Shown here piece by piece: positions 61,165 to 64,000 of a stretch of DNA of 64,000 nucleotides. The stretch lies in contig NZ_FTNV01000001.1 of NCBI RefSeq assembly GCF_900156535.1, positions 1,550,001 to 1,614,000 of the forward strand, written 5' to 3'. A program made the position numbers and the translations under genes. Source of the DNA: Roseovarius nanhaiticus (lineage in GTDB: Bacteria > Pseudomonadota > Alphaproteobacteria > Rhodobacterales > Rhodobacteraceae). Numbering within the stretch: position 1 is the first letter of the stretch; the number at the start of each line of letters is the position of its first letter. The notes under the pieces were generated by a model. That model ran no database searches. It was given only the letters and a program-made list of their open reading frames with translations, and was not told the DNA's origin.

Positions 61165-61947
61165 TTATGCGTTGCGAATGATGCCTGCGAAAGCGCCAAA
61201 TAGCTGCGGTGCGGCGGTGATGACCGATCCGCTCTCTTCTGGCCGCTCCGCGGCGCTCCATCCCTCAACCTGCGCGCCCGACTGGCGCAGGATCACAAGG
61301 CCCGCCGCGATATCCCAAGGCTGCAAGCGCCGCTCCCAAAAGCCGTCGAGCCGCCCCGCCGCCACATAGGCCAGATCCAGCGCCGCCGCCCCCATCCGCC
61401 GCACGCCCGCGCACTGGGGCATGAGTCGCGCGATATCGGCGGCGTGATCGTCGATATGCGCCATGGTGCCAAATGGAATACCGGTGCCGAAGAGAGCAGG
61501 CGCAAGCGCCGCCGTCTCGGCGGGCCTGATCGGGACGCCGTTGAGGCGCGCGGTATCGTCCAGCCGGGCGGAAAAGGTTTCCTGCCGGACCGGATCGTGA
61601 ACCACACCGACGCTGAGCGTGCCCGCCTCCTCCAGCGCGATGGAGACAGCGAAATGCCCGATGCCGCGCAGGAAATTCGTGGTGCCGTCGAGCGGATCGA
61701 CGATCCAGCGCCGCGCGCCGGACGCCGCCTCGGCGCCGGTTTCCTCGCCCAGCCATGCATCCTCGGGCCGCGCCGCGCGCAAGCGGGCGCGCAGATGCCG
61801 CTCTGCCTCCATATCCGCCTTGGACACGAAATCGCCGGCGCGTTTGTGCGTGATTCTCAAATCTGCGCGCGCGCGCCAATGTGTCATCAGGATGTCGCCC
61901 GCCTCATGCGCGAGGGTGATGGCCAGGTCGAGGTCTTCGGCGCTCAT
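61165..61947 (-). CDS. Inositol-monophosphatase family enzyme
   Basis: 260 residues. Mg-binding motifs: GEE (67-69), DPLDGT (84-89), and WDIAAG near the C terminus, with VSKADMEAERHL. Hydrolyses a sugar phosphate, inositol phosphate or 3'(2'),5'-bisphosphate nucleotide; which is not readable. It is convergent with the FkbM gene (12-bp gap) and overlaps the glycosyltransferase stop by 4 bp, so the two are coupled. Confidence 0.9.
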   Translation of the reverse strand: MSAEDLDLAITLAHEAGDILMTHWRARADLRITHKRAGDFVSKADMEAERHLRARLRAARPEDAWLGEETGAEAASGARRWIVDPLDGTTNFLRGIGHFAVSIALEEAGTLSVGVVHDPVRQETFSARLDDTARLNGVPIRPAETAALAPALFGTGIPFGTMAHIDDHAADIARLMPQCAGVRRMGAAALDLAYVAAGRLDGFWERRLQPWDIAAGLVILRQSGAQVEGWSAAERPEESGSVITAAPQLFGAFAGIIRNA

Positions 61948-63053
61948 CGGTGCTCCTCCAGCGCGCGGGTCAGGATGCGTCCCACGGCGCGCGCGGCATC
62001 GTCCCAGCCGGGCAGCGCCGCGCCCACGCGGGCGGCCTCGGCGGCCATGTCGGCATAGGCCCGCACGTCGCTCAGCATGCTGCGCAGTGCGCCTGCGAAG
62101 GCATGCGCATCCTCGGGCGGCACCAGCCGTCCGGCGCCCGGGGGCACGGTGCCCGGCACGGCACCTGCGGTTGTCGCGGCGATGGGCAGCCCGTGAATGA
62201 GCGCCTCGTCAAAAACGATCCCGTAACCCTCGTATCGCGTGGCGAGGGCAAAAATATGCGCGCTGGCATAGAGCGCGTCGAGCTCGCTCCGCGGCACCCG
62301 CCCGGCCAGCGTGATCCGCGCGCCAAGGCCCGCCGCCTCGATCTGGCGCGCAAGGGCGGCGTCATGGCCCGGCTCCCACGGGGCGCCGACGATGACCGCG
62401 CGCCAAGGCAGATCCGCGATCTGCGCCAGCGCAGCGATCAGCACGTCATGGCCCTTGCGCGGATGCAGGATGCCAACCGACAGGATCAGGGGCGGGCCGT
62501 CCTTGGCCTTGGCGCGCGCAGGCACCCTGACCGCATCGGGGCGCCCGGGCCGGATGACTGTGACGCGCGCCGCTGGCACGGCGTAATTTGCCACCAACAC
62601 CTCCTTGATATGGGGGCTGGGCACCAGGATATGCGCCGCGCGCTCAAGATTGGCGCGCTCCAGCGCGCGCAGGCGCTGGGCCTCGGGCGCGGGCAGGCCG
62701 CTTTCATGGGCGAGCGGGTGATGCACCAGCGCCACCAGCGGCGCGCGCAGAGCGTCCAGTGCGCCCGTGTCCATCGCCCCGAGGGCCAGCCCGTCGATCA
62801 TCAGCGCGCTGTCTTGTGGCACGGCGGCCAGTTGCGCCGCCGCCTCGGCCATCTCGGCGCCACTTGGAAAGGGAAAGCCGCCGGGCAGGGCGATGTGTTC
62901 GGTCCGGTGGCCGATTGCGCGCAGCGCCTCCAGCAGGCGGCGGTCGTAATGATAGCCGCCCGTGGGCGATGTCAGATCGCCGGGAATGGCGAAGGCGGCT
63001 TTGCAGGCGCTCGCCGAATAAGCTGGGCTGTTCTGAGGCCGATCGGCGGGCAT
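61944..63053 (-). CDS. GT4-family glycosyltransferase
   Basis: 369 residues, GT-B fold. N-terminal acceptor domain with GGYHYDRRLLEALRAIGH; C-terminal donor domain with LILSVGILHPRKGHDVLIAAL, RVPRSELDALYASAHIFALATRYEGYGIVFDEALIHGLP (the E-x7-E motif), then AGRLVPPEDAHAFA. Start at 63053 (ATG with AAGGA 8 bp upstream) preferred to 63089. Donor and acceptor unknown. With the adjacent phosphatase and the FkbM methyltransferase it suggests glycoside formation. Confidence 0.88.
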   Translation of the reverse strand: MPADRPQNSPAYSASACKAAFAIPGDLTSPTGGYHYDRRLLEALRAIGHRTEHIALPGGFPFPSGAEMAEAAAQLAAVPQDSALMIDGLALGAMDTGALDALRAPLVALVHHPLAHESGLPAPEAQRLRALERANLERAAHILVPSPHIKEVLVANYAVPAARVTVIRPGRPDAVRVPARAKAKDGPPLILSVGILHPRKGHDVLIAALAQIADLPWRAVIVGAPWEPGHDAALARQIEAAGLGARITLAGRVPRSELDALYASAHIFALATRYEGYGIVFDEALIHGLPIAATTAGAVPGTVPPGAGRLVPPEDAHAFAGALRSMLSDVRAYADMAAEAARVGAALPGWDDAARAVGRILTRALEEHR

Positions 63054-63140
63054 GGTGGTGTCCTTGGCAGGCTCGGTATGTCCGGACATGTCTTAGCGCC
63101 AGACGCAGCGGCGGCAACGGCCAGTTCTGCGTGAGGAACC

Positions 63141-63578
63141 TTAAAGCGGCGACGCGCGCAGCTTGGCCGCGTCGCAATCGGCGCGGGTCAGGCCCAGTGC
63201 CTCGCGGACCTGCAGCACCACGGCCATTTCGGCCTCGTTCGGCACGCCATCGGCCAGCATGACCTGCCACAGCGCCTCATGCGCCTCGATCCGCGCCTCG
63301 AAGCTGACGGTCTCGCGAATGAGCAGTGCGAATTTGCGTGTGCTGGGCGCCGCGGCCTCGATCTTTTCGCAGGTGGCGCGCATCTTGGCGGCATCGACCG
63401 GGCCAAGGCCGTTCATCCGCGCCAGAAGCGTGTCGATGCGGCTGATCTCTGCAAGCTGATAGTCGCTGTCGGATTTGGCCACGCGCACCATGAGCGCCCC
63501 CAAAGCCAGTTTGGCATCCGGCTCGGGCAGCGGATCGGAGGGATGTCCCTTGAAGAGGTCCAGGATACGCGACAGCAT
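63141..63578 (-). CDS. TerB family protein (paralogue 2)
   Basis: 145 residues, TerB fold; DAKLALGALMVRVAKSDSDYQLAEISRIDTLLAR, then FEARIEAHEALWQVMLADG. Clear paralogue of the protein at 48.2 kb. Starts MLSRILDLFKGH. It is in the same orientation as the glycosyltransferase gene, 87 bp upstream of its start. Role unknown. Confidence 0.8.
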   Translation of the reverse strand: MLSRILDLFKGHPSDPLPEPDAKLALGALMVRVAKSDSDYQLAEISRIDTLLARMNGLGPVDAAKMRATCEKIEAAAPSTRKFALLIRETVSFEARIEAHEALWQVMLADGVPNEAEMAVVLQVREALGLTRADCDAAKLRASPL

Positions 63579-63773
63579 GAGGCGAGGTTTACCCGCTCTG
63601 CGCGTCGGAGCAAGCGATTTCCGTGGCAGCCGCGCGCGTGGGCCAAGAAGCGCCCGGCGCGGCGCCCGCCGGAAAAACGCCACAGAGCGGTCCATTCGCC
63701 GTCCGAATCGAGCACTAATTTCAAGACAGTCACGACCCAGCACCAAGACCAGCGCGCGCGAAGGATATCTCAG

Positions 63774-64000
63774 ATGCAAATGCCGATCCGCCAGGACTGG
63801 AGCCAAGGCTGCGCTGACGCGCATCTGCGCGCAATGCGCCGTGCTCCGCGCAGCGATCTGGCGCGCCTCGCCTGCAGCTATGACTGGAGCGCGCATCCCG
63901 AGCCGGTGCTGGGCTGGGTCATGGCGCAAAGGCGGATCGAGCTGGCGGTGGCGCTGACGGTGTTTCTGCGCGGCGCGCCCGAGCGGTTCAACTACATGCC
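63774..64000 (+). CDS. DUF4274-like protein, 5' part (runs off window)
   Basis: 75 residues are visible from an ATG with AAGGA 9 bp upstream: MQMPIRQDWSQGCADAHL, then LARLACSYDWSAHPEPVLGWVMAQRRIELAVALTVFLRGAPERFNYM. The pattern Y-D/N-W near a run of Trp/Val and a later LALTVF block resembles DUF4274 proteins. Family call is tentative because the 3' part is missing. Divergent from the TerB gene across 195 bp with no obvious element. Confidence 0.55.
   Translation, partial: MQMPIRQDWSQGCADAHLRAMRRAPRSDLARLACSYDWSAHPEPVLGWVMAQRRIELAVALTVFLRGAPERFNYM

Noticed and set aside
1-64000. tRNA, rRNA, CRISPR, IS or prophage signals
   Set aside because: I looked through every intergenic stretch and found no cloverleaf-like sequence, repeat-spacer array, transposase or integrase gene.

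Overview
The window comes from a GC-rich alphaproteobacterium, most likely a marine Rhodobacteraceae (Roseobacter-type). This rests on a GcrA cell-cycle regulator, class I PHA synthesis with a PhaR regulator, a DUF1467 protein next to methylmalonyl-CoA epimerase, an AspRS with the alphaproteobacterial-style motif 3, and short dispersed 3'-end repeats. It looks like a chromosomal core region. I see no phage, insertion sequence, CRISPR array, rRNA or tRNA, and no gene-free stretch longer than 300 bases.

Layout. 0-10.4 kb: the 3' part of aspS, a hemerythrin, a GNAT acetyltransferase, a response regulator/DUF1800/DUF1501 group, methylmalonyl-CoA epimerase with DUF1467, an EI24 membrane protein, a nitroreductase, an M48 lipoprotein protease, an IMPACT-domain protein and a hemolysin III protein. 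10.4-24.4 kb: rimO, an AsmA protein, gcrA, an ABC-2 permease, argD-argF, 6-phosphogluconate dehydrogenase, hrpB, a DUF3108 protein, meaB and rpmB. 24.4-28.8 kb: copper handling, with a DUF2946 protein and a PCu(A)C chaperone, then a cold-shock protein and an ArsC/Spx-like protein, then a complete bufferin-type RiPP operon (bufA-bufB-bufC-DoxX). 29-33.6 kb: thrS and a small cluster with two alpha/beta hydrolases, one of which has lost its catalytic Ser and His.

33.6-38.2 kb is a polyhydroxyalkanoate locus: phaZ divergent from phaC, then phasin and phaR. CTGC-N3-GCAG sites, matching the reported PhaR operator, lie in front of phaC/phaZ and phaP. 38.2-41.2 kb has a LysR regulator, a DegT-type aminotransferase and a secreted unknown protein. 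41.3-47.2 kb is a probable gamma-glutamylated-polyamine utilisation cluster: glutamine amidotransferase, two glutamine-synthetase-like ligases, a PuuB-like oxidase and an unknown anchored protein. A perfect 14-bp palindrome precedes the operon. 47.4-52.5 kb: a signal-less PhnD-like protein, a TerB protein, opgG-opgH for periplasmic glucans, and a cytochrome b561.

52.7-63.1 kb is the most intriguing part. A tightly overlapping trio (CDP-alcohol phosphatidyltransferase, membrane-anchored sulfatase-superfamily protein, UPF0104/flippase-like protein) converges on an operon of GTP cyclohydrolase II, a BchC-like dehydrogenase, a 6-pyruvoyltetrahydropterin-synthase homologue lacking its catalytic residues, a methyltransferase and a RibD-C reductase. 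An FkbM methyltransferase, an inositol-monophosphatase-family enzyme and a GT4 glycosyltransferase lie beside it. I infer a possible undescribed GTP-derived (pterin- or pyrimidine-like) metabolite, perhaps attached to a glycan or lipid. The window ends with a second TerB paralogue and the start of a DUF4274-like protein.
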